From assembly GCA_030149405.1 (NCBI GenBank), contig JASBRM010000173.1, positions 1-7,321 of the forward strand: a DNA stretch of 7,321 nucleotides, written 5' to 3'. Shown in pieces: positions 1-6,527 of this stretch. Source of the stretch: Neptuniibacter sp. (GTDB taxonomy: Bacteria; Pseudomonadota; Gammaproteobacteria; Pseudomonadales; Balneatricaceae). The position numbers and the translations under genes are program-made. The stretch's first letter is position 1; the number at the start of each line of letters is the position of its first letter. A model generated the notes under the pieces. That model was not told the origin of the DNA. It saw only the letters and a list, made by a program, of their open reading frames with translations, and searched no databases.

Positions 1-1086
1 ATTGCCTGCCCTTGTGCGCTTGGCCTTGCCACACCTATGTCAGTAATGGTTGCAGTGGGTAGTGCCGCCAGAAGAGGAATCCTGATCAGAAATGCGGATG
101 CGTTACAGTTAGCAAAGTCGCTCACTACAGTGGTGTTAGATAAAACCGGTACAGTCACTGAGGGCAAACCTGAGGTCACCGCTTCAGAGTATTGGATTCA
201 AGAAGAACAGAAAGATGAATTGAAAGCATTGATCTTCACTCTCGAGTCTTATTCCGAGCACCCGCTGGCTGGGGCGGTCTGCCGCTTTATCCAAGGACGA
301 AATGAAGAGAACATAACTGTTGATATTGAGAACTTCCAAAGCTTTTCAGGTGAAGGAGTATCAGCAACAAAAGATTCGAATGAGATATACATCGGAAATG
401 CTGAATTGCTCAGTCGATTTGGGGTCGACCTGTCAGTTTCTGGAGATCTTTCAGAAATATGGACTAAGGCTGGAAAATCGCTTGCTTACGTAGCGTTAAA
501 TGGAAAATTAGTGGCTCTGTTTGGGATTTCTGACCCGATTAAATCTGATTCGGTCGAAGCAATTGAGCAGTTTCATAACTCCGGCTTAAAGGTGGTATTG
601 CTCTCTGGGGATAACAGCAAAACAGCTGAGGCGGTTGCTAAACAGGTAGGCATCACTGAAGTGATTGCTGAAGTAAAACCGCAACAGAAACAGACCGTGA
701 TTATGGAGTTACAGCAGAGGGGCGAATGTGTTGCCATGGTGGGAGACGGTGTCAATGACGCGCCAGCTTTGACTCAGGCGGATATAGGTTATGCAATAGG
801 TTCGGGCTCAGGAGTAGCTGTTGCCAGCGCAGATGTTACTTTGATGTCGGGCTCGTTACTGGGCGTGACTAAAGCCATTAATATTTCGAAAGCCACCGTC
901 AGAAACATCAAGCAAAACCTGTTTGGGGCGTTTTTCTATAACAGTCTGGCTATTCCTGTTGCAGCAGGTGTTTTGTTTCCATTTACCGGAATGCTGTTGA
1001 ATCCCGCCATTGCGGGTGCAGCAATGGCGGGCTCTTCGATCACTGTCGTGAGTAATGCTAATCGTTTGCGCTGGATGAAGCTGTAG
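1..1086 (+). CDS. copA: Cu+-exporting P1B-type ATPase CopA, C-terminal part (5' end outside window)
   Basis: This is the C-terminal 361 residues of a heavy-metal P-type ATPase, which pumps cytoplasmic Cu+ across the inner membrane using ATP. The frame is open from base 1 and enters within the sixth membrane helix, whose CPC metal-binding motif is at residues 3-5 of the visible part (bases 7-15). The phosphorylation motif DKTGT follows (Asp codon 139-141), then the nucleotide-binding domain with the P1B signature His-Pro in SEHPLAGA (His codon 259-261), and the hinge motif GDGVNDAP from base 742. The last two helices contain the YN pair (FFYNSLAIP) and MAGSSITVVSNANRLR, matching the M7 YN and M8 MxxSS residues that define the Cu+ subgroup P1B-1. 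The N-terminal metal-binding domains, actuator domain and promoter lie upstream of the window. The stop is TAG at 1084-1086, inside the 3' end of the convergent cyclophilin gene. Copper specificity comes from these motifs and is fairly secure. Confidence 0.95.
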   Translation: MACPCALGLATPMSVMVAVGSAARRGILIRNADALQLAKSLTTVVLDKTGTVTEGKPEVTASEYWIQEEQKDELKALIFTLESYSEHPLAGAVCRFIQGRNEENITVDIENFQSFSGEGVSATKDSNEIYIGNAELLSRFGVDLSVSGDLSEIWTKAGKSLAYVALNGKLVALFGISDPIKSDSVEAIEQFHNSGLKVVLLSGDNSKTAEAVAKQVGITEVIAEVKPQQKQTVIMELQQRGECVAMVGDGVNDAPALTQADIGYAIGSGSGVAVASADVTLMSGSLLGVTKAINISKATVRNIKQNLFGAFFYNSLAIPVAAGVLFPFTGMLLNPAIAGAAMAGSSITVVSNANRLRWMKL

Positions 1087-1648
1087 CTTCTACACGGATG
1101 ACCTTCTGGATAATTACAGGATTAACAGGAACATCCTGATGCATGCCCTTAGGTGCCGTTGGCGTTCGACTGATCTGTTTGACCAGATCCATTCCTTCAA
1201 TGACCCGTCCAAACACCGTGTATCCAAAGCGATTTCCCCGGGCATCAAGATTGCGGTTATTCACGGCATTAATAAAAAACTGTGAAGTGGCGCTGTGCGG
1301 ATGGCGTGTACGTGCCATTGATAGGGTGCCAGTTTTGTTGCTTAAGCCATTTTGTGATTCATTGATTACGGCGTCCTTGGTATCTTTTTGAGTCATATCT
1401 TGAGTAAAACCACCGCCCTGAATCATAAAACCTGCGATTGTACGGTGAAATATCAGGCCCTCGTAAAAACCTTCATCAACGTACGAAAGAAAGTTTTTAA
1501 CAGTTTCTGGTGATTGTTCCGGGAACAGCTCAATTTTGATAGATCCCAGGTTTGTTTGCATATCAACAATAGGATTGTTGTTTTCGGCCCAGGAATTTGA
1601 GGTGCAGGTGAATAAAAGAAGTAACGAGCAAAGCAATGATTTGAACAT
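1058..1648 (-). CDS. ppiA: Exported cyclophilin-type peptidyl-prolyl cis-trans isomerase (PpiA-like)
   Basis: A 196-residue periplasmic prolyl isomerase that should catalyse cis-trans isomerisation of Xaa-Pro bonds during folding of exported proteins. Residues 1-21 form a Sec signal peptide (MFKS, a leucine-rich core, then NSWA with predicted cleavage before ENNN). The cyclophilin core spans about 27-188. Catalytic and binding residues are visible: Arg69 in FHRT, Phe74 and Gln77 in GFMIQGG, and Gln123/Phe125 in SQFFINA. The segment RFGYTVFGRV (130-139) has the bacterial loop form, without the Trp121 and His126 of human cyclophilin A, as in E. coli PpiA and PpiB. The start ATG (1646-1648) has a short-spaced AGGT about 4 nt upstream. 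The last ten codons, a Ser/Ala-rich tail (ATASSSAND), lie antisense to the end of copA. Family assignment is secure. The symbol rests on the signal peptide and the PpiA-like DVPVNPVII ending; a paralogue is possible. Confidence 0.93.
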   Translation of the reverse strand: MFKSLLCSLLLLFTCTSNSWAENNNPIVDMQTNLGSIKIELFPEQSPETVKNFLSYVDEGFYEGLIFHRTIAGFMIQGGGFTQDMTQKDTKDAVINESQNGLSNKTGTLSMARTRHPHSATSQFFINAVNNRNLDARGNRFGYTVFGRVIEGMDLVKQISRTPTAPKGMHQDVPVNPVIIQKVIRVEATASSSAND

Positions 1649-1787
1649 ATGACCTAATCTTTTTTAAGTTGAGTGCCGATCTTAGCTAATTATTCAGTAG
1701 TTTTGAAAGCATGGCTGTAAAGACGGGAGTTTTTCCTGGTTCTTATGTTGATTAGGAATAATTAACTCATTGAGATTGATGGATTTT

Positions 1788-1815
1788 TTGACTATTTTAT
1801 ATTTCATCCTATATT
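1788..1815 (+). promoter_or_regulatory. Probable sigma70-type promoter of the VOC gene
   Basis: TTGACT at 1788-1793 and TATATT at 1810-1815 each match five of six bases of the -35 and -10 consensus, with a 16-bp AT-rich spacer. Transcription would begin near 1821-1823, upstream of every candidate start of the following gene. This is the best promoter-like pair I see in the window; no expression evidence is available. Confidence 0.55.
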
Positions 1816-1835
1816 GGAATTAGTTTCTAATTTTC
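1816..1835. promoter_or_regulatory. Inverted repeat at the presumed transcription start (operator or 5' hairpin candidate)
   Basis: The sequence has arms GGAATTAG (1816-1823) and CTAATTTTCC (1827-1836) around TTT. The inner five bases on each side pair exactly (ATTAG/CTAAT), and the outer GGAA/TTCC pair with a two-base bulge. It lies directly downstream of the -10 hexamer, where a repressor site would overlap the transcription start. It could equally be a weak hairpin at the 5' end of the message, or chance in AT-rich DNA. Confidence 0.25.
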
Positions 1836-1838
1836 CTA

Positions 1839-2255
1839 ATGGTGCAGTGGCTTGTTTTTACCCGGTATTTGGAGAACTCAATTCTGTTTAAGCTGTGTAA
1901 GCTCGATCACATAGTTCTTATTTCTGCTGATATTAATCGCAGCCTTTACTTCTATATTGAAGTACTGGGGTGCGAGTTAGTACGAACAGTACCTGAAATG
2001 CCCCTTTATCAGCTCAGAGCTGGTGAGTCACTCATTGATATTGTCCCTGGAAATAAAGGCCAGCTAGATGGGAAAAACATGGATCACTTTTGCTTTCAGG
2101 TTACTCATTTTGATCCTGAGCAGATCAAACAAAGAATGAGTGAGGAGGGAATTGACTGTGGCAGTGTTGAGCGCCGATTTGGGGCAAAAGGCTACGGACG
2201 ATCTATCTATATCAAGGATCCAGATGGAAATACAATTGAATTAAAAGAGACTTAA
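1839..2255 (+). CDS. Vicinal oxygen chelate (VOC/glyoxalase-fold) family protein
   Basis: A single-module VOC protein, up to 138 residues. The family uses paired beta-alpha-beta-beta-beta units to bind a divalent metal, and includes lactoylglutathione lyase, dioxygenases and antibiotic-binding proteins. The first half-module starts at KLDHIVLISADINRSLYFY, the second at MDHFCFQV, and the protein ends in YIKDPDGNTIELKE. Likely metal ligands are His24, His83 or a neighbour in MDHF, and the Glu of NTIELKE. The substrate cannot be told; the ending resembles uncharacterised VOC proteins of Pseudomonas and relatives and STM3117-like proteins rather than classical GloA. The ATG at 1839 lacks a good ribosome site and would add about 15 residues unlike the family start. 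GGAG at 1871-1874 is well placed for a CTG start at 1884 (or ATT at 1881), giving MFKLCKLDHIVL. No terminator separates it from the chemoreceptor gene 114 bp downstream. Confidence 0.85.
   Translation: MVQWLVFTRYLENSILFKLCKLDHIVLISADINRSLYFYIEVLGCELVRTVPEMPLYQLRAGESLIDIVPGNKGQLDGKNMDHFCFQVTHFDPEQIKQRMSEEGIDCGSVERRFGAKGYGRSIYIKDPDGNTIELKET
1871..1886 (+). promoter_or_regulatory. Ribosome binding site suggesting a non-ATG start (CTG 1884) for the VOC gene
   Basis: GGAG at 1871-1874 sits 9 nt before CTG (1884-1886) and 6 nt before ATT (1881-1883), both in frame with the VOC domain. The ATG at 1839 and the in-frame TTG at 1869 have no comparable Shine-Dalgarno sequence. Starting at 1884 places the conserved LDHIVL strand at residue 7, the usual position in this family. 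The alternative is translation from 1839 with a poor ribosome site. Confidence 0.4.
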
Positions 2256-2270
2256 TTTGCGATAAATCAT

Positions 2271-2297
2271 AACTCTTTAAGCAATTAGGGCCCATAA
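2271..2297 (+). promoter_or_regulatory. Weak candidate sigma28 (FliA) promoter upstream of the chemoreceptor gene
   Basis: GCCCATAA at 2290-2297 matches seven of eight bases of the flagellar sigma28 -10 element GCCGATAA. At the usual 11-nt spacing, the -35 position (2271-2278, AACTCTTT) matches only about half of TAAAGTTT. Chemoreceptor genes of gammaproteobacteria are often FliA-dependent, which is why I note it. An AT-rich stretch at 2303-2320 (containing TATAAA) could instead serve a sigma70 promoter. Confidence 0.25.
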
Positions 2298-2369
2298 TCA
2301 AAACTATATAACTATAAAAAATAACAAATATAAATCTCGAAATGAGCATCGACGAGCGGAGATCACTGA

Positions 2370-4061
2370 ATGATCAACCTAACCTTAAAGCAGAAGATTC
2401 TTCTGCTAACTCTGGTACCAATTATTGCATTGCTTCTAGCAGTCACGGTCATAGTGAACTATGAGCTTCGCAAAACTGGTGAGCAAGAAATCATAGAATT
2501 AAGGAATGATCTGACGGAAAGTAAAAAGGAGGCGCTTAGAGATTATGTGGAGATCGCCGTTGCATCAATTCAGCAAACCTATGATGCCGCATACGAAGAC
2601 GATTTCGTAGCTCAAGAACAAGCCCTTCAAGTTCTGACTGATCTCAGCTACGGGGTAAAAGGCGATGGGTACATCTTTGTTTATAAATACGATGGCACCA
2701 ATCTGGCCACACGACCAAAACCGCAGCTTAAAGGTAAAAACCTGATCGATCTAAAAGATAAGAATGGGGTTTATATCATCAAGGATCTTATAGATGTTGC
2801 CAAGAAGGGCGGTGGATACGTGGAGTATGTATGGGCTAAGCCATCTAAGAATAATGCGGATGCTGATAAGCTCAGCTATGCCATTGGCCTAGAAAAATGG
2901 CAATGGATGGTAGGAACCGGGTTTTATGTAGATGATATTGATGATCAGGTTAAAGCCGCTCAGTTAAAGCTTGAAGAGGACATTGCTAGCTTTATGGGCT
3001 TCTTTCTTCTTGTCGGTGCTGGTTTCTTTATCGTATTTGGTGTGATCGCCTTCCTATTTGCTAACAGTATCGCGAATCCGCTAGCCAACATCGCTGCTGC
3101 TCTGAAAGACATCGGTGAGGGGGATGGTGACCTAAGCAAACGTCTTAATACTGATGTTAAAGGAGAGGTTGGCGAATTAGCACAAGGTTTCAACGCATTC
3201 GCTTCAAGAATTCAAAATCTCATAGTTGAGGTAAAAAAAGGCATTCGAGATTTGTCTGCAGCGACAAATCGTATGGGTGGCGTTGTGGATACGACCCGTG
3301 CGGAAGTTGATGAGCAGAGAAAAGAAACTGAGCAGGTAGCAGCAGCAATTCACGAGATGGCAGCAGCGGTTCAGGAAGTTGCAACTAACGCTGTAAATGC
3401 ATCTCACTCGGCGCAATCAGCCGACTCAGCAGCTATAGGCGGACAAGATGTTGTAAACGAAACTATCGGTTCAATTCAGTCCCTGCAAACTGGCGTGAAT
3501 TCTGCGTCGGATGTTATTTCGCAATTGGATAAAGATTCTGAGCATATTGGCACTGTGGTAAATGTAATCAAGGAAATTGCGGACCAAACTAACTTGCTGG
3601 CATTGAATGCGGCAATTGAGGCTGCGCGAGCAGGGGAACAAGGTAGAGGTTTCTCTGTAGTCGCTGATGAAGTCAGGACTCTGGCTAACAGAACACAGCA
3701 AAGCACTGATGAGATTCAGACAATGATCGAGAAACTCCAGAACGGAGCCCGTCTGGCGGTGCAAGAGATGGAGAAAAGCCGTAGCCAGACAGAAGACACA
3801 GTGGCAAAAGCAGGTGATACCGGGGATCAGTTAAACATTATCACTTCATCTGTAGGTGAAATTACCGGTATGAGTGCTCAGATTGCTACTGCGGCAGAAG
3901 AGCAAACCTCAGTGGCTGATGAACTCAGCAGAAGTGTTCAGCATATTGCAGATATTTCTGAACGGGCCAGCGATGGGGCTGATAACCTGGCTTCTACGGC
4001 GGGTGAATTGGTTCAACTGGAACAACGTTTGAATCAGTTGGTTAATCAGTTTAAAACCTGA
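2370..4061 (+). CDS. Methyl-accepting chemotaxis protein with single-Cache periplasmic sensor
   Basis: A complete 563-residue transmembrane chemoreceptor that would pass a periplasmic ligand signal to CheA/CheW and the flagellar motor. Helix TM1 is about 8-30. The periplasmic domain, about 31-203, has the sCache_2 pattern: [15 protein letters not shown] (98-112), [10 protein letters not shown] (121-130) and [15 protein letters not shown] (177-191). TM2 is about 207-231, HAMP about 228-281 (Pro237), then the long coiled-coil signalling domain. The conserved hairpin tip, from [19 protein letters not shown] through [17 protein letters not shown], covers 402-441. Candidate methylation-type Gln/Glu pairs flank the tip. 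The protein ends NQFKT, with no CheR/CheB-tethering pentapeptide. Where many sCache_2 receptors have His-Pro after the YDG strand, this one has ArgPro (115-116), so its ligand may differ from the small carboxylates known for some relatives. GGAG at 2358-2361, 8 nt before ATG, supports the start. Confidence 0.95.
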   Translation: MINLTLKQKILLLTLVPIIALLLAVTVIVNYELRKTGEQEIIELRNDLTESKKEALRDYVEIAVASIQQTYDAAYEDDFVAQEQALQVLTDLSYGVKGDGYIFVYKYDGTNLATRPKPQLKGKNLIDLKDKNGVYIIKDLIDVAKKGGGYVEYVWAKPSKNNADADKLSYAIGLEKWQWMVGTGFYVDDIDDQVKAAQLKLEEDIASFMGFFLLVGAGFFIVFGVIAFLFANSIANPLANIAAALKDIGEGDGDLSKRLNTDVKGEVGELAQGFNAFASRIQNLIVEVKKGIRDLSAATNRMGGVVDTTRAEVDEQRKETEQVAAAIHEMAAAVQEVATNAVNASHSAQSADSAAIGGQDVVNETIGSIQSLQTGVNSASDVISQLDKDSEHIGTVVNVIKEIADQTNLLALNAAIEAARAGEQGRGFSVVADEVRTLANRTQQSTDEIQTMIEKLQNGARLAVQEMEKSRSQTEDTVAKAGDTGDQLNIITSSVGEITGMSAQIATAAEEQTSVADELSRSVQHIADISERASDGADNLASTAGELVQLEQRLNQLVNQFKT

Positions 4062-4077
4062 TTTTATGGATTCATTC

Positions 4078-4103
4078 AAAAAGCGGGCTTGGCCCGCTTT
4101 TTT
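4078..4103. terminator. Bidirectional rho-independent terminator
   Basis: A perfect GCGGGC/GCCCGC stem (4083-4088 with 4092-4097) around a TTG loop is flanked by five A on the left and six T on the right, so it works as an intrinsic terminator on either strand. ATTCA at about 4072-4077 and TGAAT at about 4106-4110 can extend the pairing. It starts 17 bp after the chemoreceptor stop. The TAA of the convergent DUF255 gene (4102-4104) lies within its T-run, so that gene's transcript would end in the hairpin just past its stop codon. Confidence 0.9.
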
Positions 4104-6456
4104 ATTGAATGGCTGATGAGAAATACAGAGTTTCCGGGGCAAGACACTGCTGGTTGCTGCATGCCTGAAAAGTGAAAGTTAATAGCTGACCGAGCAGCTT
4201 TTTGTTTTCCGAAGGAATAATAACAAAGGCACTATTATCCCCATATAACTGAATAGGTTGTTCCGTAAAGCTGACGGACTTCTGTTGGCTTTTCGGGTAT
4301 TTCACTTCTTTGATCCAGTCAGCTGAAAGCTGGCTACCGATTAACTTAGGGTGTCCTGGCAAATTAGCATTGATATGCCAGCCGGGTTTCAGTGATAAGG
4401 AAAGTAGATAGCCATAGGGCTTTTTTGTGAACTCTGCTTTGAGTGCGCCTTGTGCGCCATATTGAATGTTATCTGTTCCGGCTTTGCGCTCCTCAATAGC
4501 TTTTAAGAGGTAACTGTATTGCATTGGCGAGCCTGCAATGTTTCCTGAGAGTGCCGCTATCAGCTGTTTAGCTTGAATGTCATAGCGTTGATCTGGTTGC
4601 CTGTAGGACAGGTGATTCAGTAACTCGAAAGCGACTGATGACGCCGCAGGAACAGCCCCATCACCTCGATCTTTAGCTCTTAGTGGCAGCAAAGTGTCAT
4701 TTCTGGAGGTGAAGAATGAAGTAGTTGATTCATCCCAGAAAATAGCATTCATCTCTTGAGCTAAGGTAATGCTGCGTTCTAACCACTTCAGTTCATCCGT
4801 CAAATCATAAAGCCTGATATTCGCCATTCCGAAATGGGCGTAATCTTCCAGGCTGGCAAGTTTGCCTGGGGAGCCAGATCGGGAGTCTCTCAACAAACCG
4901 TCAGGACGATAGTGTTTCTGCCAGAGAGCTTCAGCGCTATACCTTGCATCTTCGAGATACTTTTTGTCCCCTAAAATCAGATAGGCGTCTACGAGAGATC
5001 TGATCACCATGCTATTCCAGGCTGTGATGATTTTGTCATCTTTGTGGGGAGGAATTCGTGTATTGCGGGCTTTTAACAACTTCTTGTTAATGGTGTTAAG
5101 AGTACTGAAAAAACTCGAAATTGGATAACGGTGTTCAACAACAAATTCAGGAATCGCTTTAGGCAGAAAGAGAATGTTTTTACCATCAAAGTTTGTCCCT
5201 TCATTGAAACCATAGAACTTTAGAGCAATCGCAAGTTCCTCTGGAGAGAGTATGGAGGAGAATTCGGATTTCTCCCATAGGAAATATTTACCTTCCTCAC
5301 CTTCACTGTCCGCATCGGTTGCAGAATGGTAAAGCCCATTCTCTTCTCGCATCACGTTTCGTAGATAATCTAAAGTCGTTATCGCCGTTCGTCGATATAA
5401 CGGGTCCCCCGTGATCTGGTATCCCTGCAGATAGACACGGATCATCTGCGCTTGGTTATAGAGCATTTTTTCGAAATGCGGTATCAACCAACTGGGATCA
5501 ATAGTGTATCGATGAAAGCCCCCGCCAATTTGATCAAAGATCCCACCTTGCTGCATAGCATTGAGAGTATCCCTGATGTGCTCCAGTAAGATCGTGTCTT
5601 GTGCTTGCACACTGTATTGCAGTAGAAATAACAGTGTAGGTTCGTTAGGAAATTTAGGTGCTATTCCAAAACCTCCTTGCATTTCATCAGCAATATTTAC
5701 CCATTCGTGTACGGCGCTTTTACTGACTTCAGCAATGGGTTGTTTTGAAAGTTGCTTATTGGCAGTTATCTTCTGAATGGCTTCAAGAACCGCAGTCCCT
5801 GTTTCCCTTAGCTCCATCTCCTGAGAGGACCACCTCTGTGAAACCTCTTTTATTAGCTGGTGGAACTGTGTGGGGGGGAAGTAAGTTGAGGCATAAAAAG
5901 GTGCTCCTTCTGGAGTCAAAAAAGCATTCAATGGCCATCCGGTTTGCCCGCTTAACATAGATGCAGCCAACATGTAGGTATTGTCGATATCGGGTAATTG
6001 TTCCCGATCCACTTTAATACTAATGAAGTTTTGGTTGAGATAGGCTGCAATTTCCAGATGTTCAAAGGATTCTTCCTCCATTACATGACACCAGTGGCAA
6101 GTGGAATAACCAATAGACAGGAATATAGGTTTATTCTGTGCCAAGGCTGCGTTAAAGGCTTCTTCACCCCAGCTATACCAGTTCACCGGGTTATGGGCAT
6201 GCTGTTGCAGATAAGGAGAGGATTCCAACAGCAGCCGGTTTGTGAATTTAGGTTCCCCTTCTGAGGATAGATGTTTTGTTCTCGGAGTGTATTGGTTGCC
6301 TAAGGAGATCAGCTTTTCTTGAAGACGCTGATTTAATTGCTCTGGTAGAGGGTGTTGCTGTGCTGAACTAGCAATGTGTGCGAACAATATGATTGTTGTG
6401 GCGAGGGTCCTTAGAATGTTTTTTGTTCTAACAAGCATATTGCAATCATCCGACAC
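4102..6456 (-). CDS. Exported DUF255 thioredoxin-like / COG1331 barrel protein with C-terminal DsbD-alpha-like domain
   Basis: A 784-residue protein of the YyaL/SSP411/SPATA20 family (COG1331), whose biochemical activity is not established. Domain order: signal peptide (hydrophobic [15 protein letters not shown], cleavage after about Ala32); DUF255 thioredoxin-like domain about 72-235, with [14 protein letters not shown], the redox motif STCHWCHVM (Cys120, Cys123) and [14 protein letters not shown]; an alpha/alpha-toroid region about 245-665 resembling N-acylglucosamine 2-epimerase/glycoside-hydrolase barrels ([66 protein letters not shown]); and an extra domain about 668-784 resembling DsbD-alpha ([15 protein letters not shown], then [13 protein letters not shown] with Cys766 and Cys771). 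Typical family members are near 680-690 residues, so the tail is the added part. The start at 6456 is GTG, with AGG 7 nt upstream. The ATG at 6438 is also plausible and gives a more compact signal peptide. The location should be periplasmic. The carbohydrate-like fold does not prove sugar chemistry. Confidence 0.92.
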   Translation of the reverse strand: MSDDCNMLVRTKNILRTLATTIILFAHIASSAQQHPLPEQLNQRLQEKLISLGNQYTPRTKHLSSEGEPKFTNRLLLESSPYLQQHAHNPVNWYSWGEEAFNAALAQNKPIFLSIGYSTCHWCHVMEEESFEHLEIAAYLNQNFISIKVDREQLPDIDNTYMLAASMLSGQTGWPLNAFLTPEGAPFYASTYFPPTQFHQLIKEVSQRWSSQEMELRETGTAVLEAIQKITANKQLSKQPIAEVSKSAVHEWVNIADEMQGGFGIAPKFPNEPTLLFLLQYSVQAQDTILLEHIRDTLNAMQQGGIFDQIGGGFHRYTIDPSWLIPHFEKMLYNQAQMIRVYLQGYQITGDPLYRRTAITTLDYLRNVMREENGLYHSATDADSEGEEGKYFLWEKSEFSSILSPEELAIALKFYGFNEGTNFDGKNILFLPKAIPEFVVEHRYPISSFFSTLNTINKKLLKARNTRIPPHKDDKIITAWNSMVIRSLVDAYLILGDKKYLEDARYSAEALWQKHYRPDGLLRDSRSGSPGKLASLEDYAHFGMANIRLYDLTDELKWLERSITLAQEMNAIFWDESTTSFFTSRNDTLLPLRAKDRGDGAVPAASSVAFELLNHLSYRQPDQRYDIQAKQLIAALSGNIAGSPMQYSYLLKAIEERKAGTDNIQYGAQGALKAEFTKKPYGYLLSLSLKPGWHINANLPGHPKLIGSQLSADWIKEVKYPKSQQKSVSFTEQPIQLYGDNSAFVIIPSENKKLLGQLLTFTFQACSNQQCLAPETLYFSSAIQ
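4105..4455 (-). other. DsbD-alpha-like (PF11412-type) domain within the exported DUF255 protein
   Basis: Residues about 668-784 of the protein read as a beta-rich domain: [22 protein letters not shown], split here as strand GALKAEF, strand YLLSLSL, then PGWHINAN, a proline/lysine loop, [14 protein letters not shown], and LAPETLYF. DsbD-alpha has the same order, with a GWHIY-like turn and a final strand carrying a cysteine pair in Y-Q-x-C...C-x-P-P. The pair here is CX4C (Cys766 and Cys771, codons 4159-4161 and 4144-4146); E. coli DsbD has CX5C, and CX4C also occurs in DsbD relatives. I assign this from motif memory, without an alignment. Confidence 0.7.
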
Positions 6457-6471
6457 TGATTTACCTACTCA

Positions 6472-6487
6472 ATAATAGGATAATAGG
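6472..6487. repeat. Short tandem element (TAATAGG twice, 8-bp period) in the divergent spacer
   Basis: TAATAGG occurs at 6473-6479 and again at 6481-6487, in the 71-bp spacer between the DUF255 gene (-) and the zinc-ribbon gene (+). On the minus strand the overlapping ATAATA units read TATTAT (6472-6477 and 6480-6485), each a five-of-six -10 match. The repeat may therefore simply be one or two -10 elements for the DUF255 gene. No convincing -35 is present at 17 bp. Confidence 0.3.
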
Positions 6488-6527
6488 TTTTTCTTTTAGT
6501 TCACTCCTATCAATATTAGGTCTCAAA

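Noticed and set aside
573..755. 60-codon open frame antisense to copA
   Set aside because: It is a shadow of the conserved ATPase hinge region, with no ribosome site or independent support.
1126..1138. CAGGA-ACA-TCCTG hairpin just after the copA stop
   Set aside because: The stem is only five pairs, with no T-run on either strand, and it lies inside the cyclophilin coding sequence, so I do not call it a terminator.
1143..1391. 82-codon open frame on the + strand opposite the cyclophilin gene
   Set aside because: It is opposite the cyclophilin active-site region, which is well conserved, and its product has no recognisable features.
1058..1648. Cyclophilin as a lipoprotein (Cys15 in LLLLFTCTS)
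   Set aside because: The residue before Cys15 is Thr, which lipoboxes do not allow, while NSWA at 18-21 is a good signal peptidase I site.
2960..4142. Several long open frames antisense to the chemoreceptor gene
   Set aside because: They lie opposite a full-length, clearly conserved coding sequence, have no ribosome sites or recognisable domains, and are explained by codon bias of the sense gene.
5561..6264. Three open frames on the + strand opposite the DUF255 gene
   Set aside because: Their translations show no domain or signal and overlap the conserved DUF255 and barrel motifs on the other strand.
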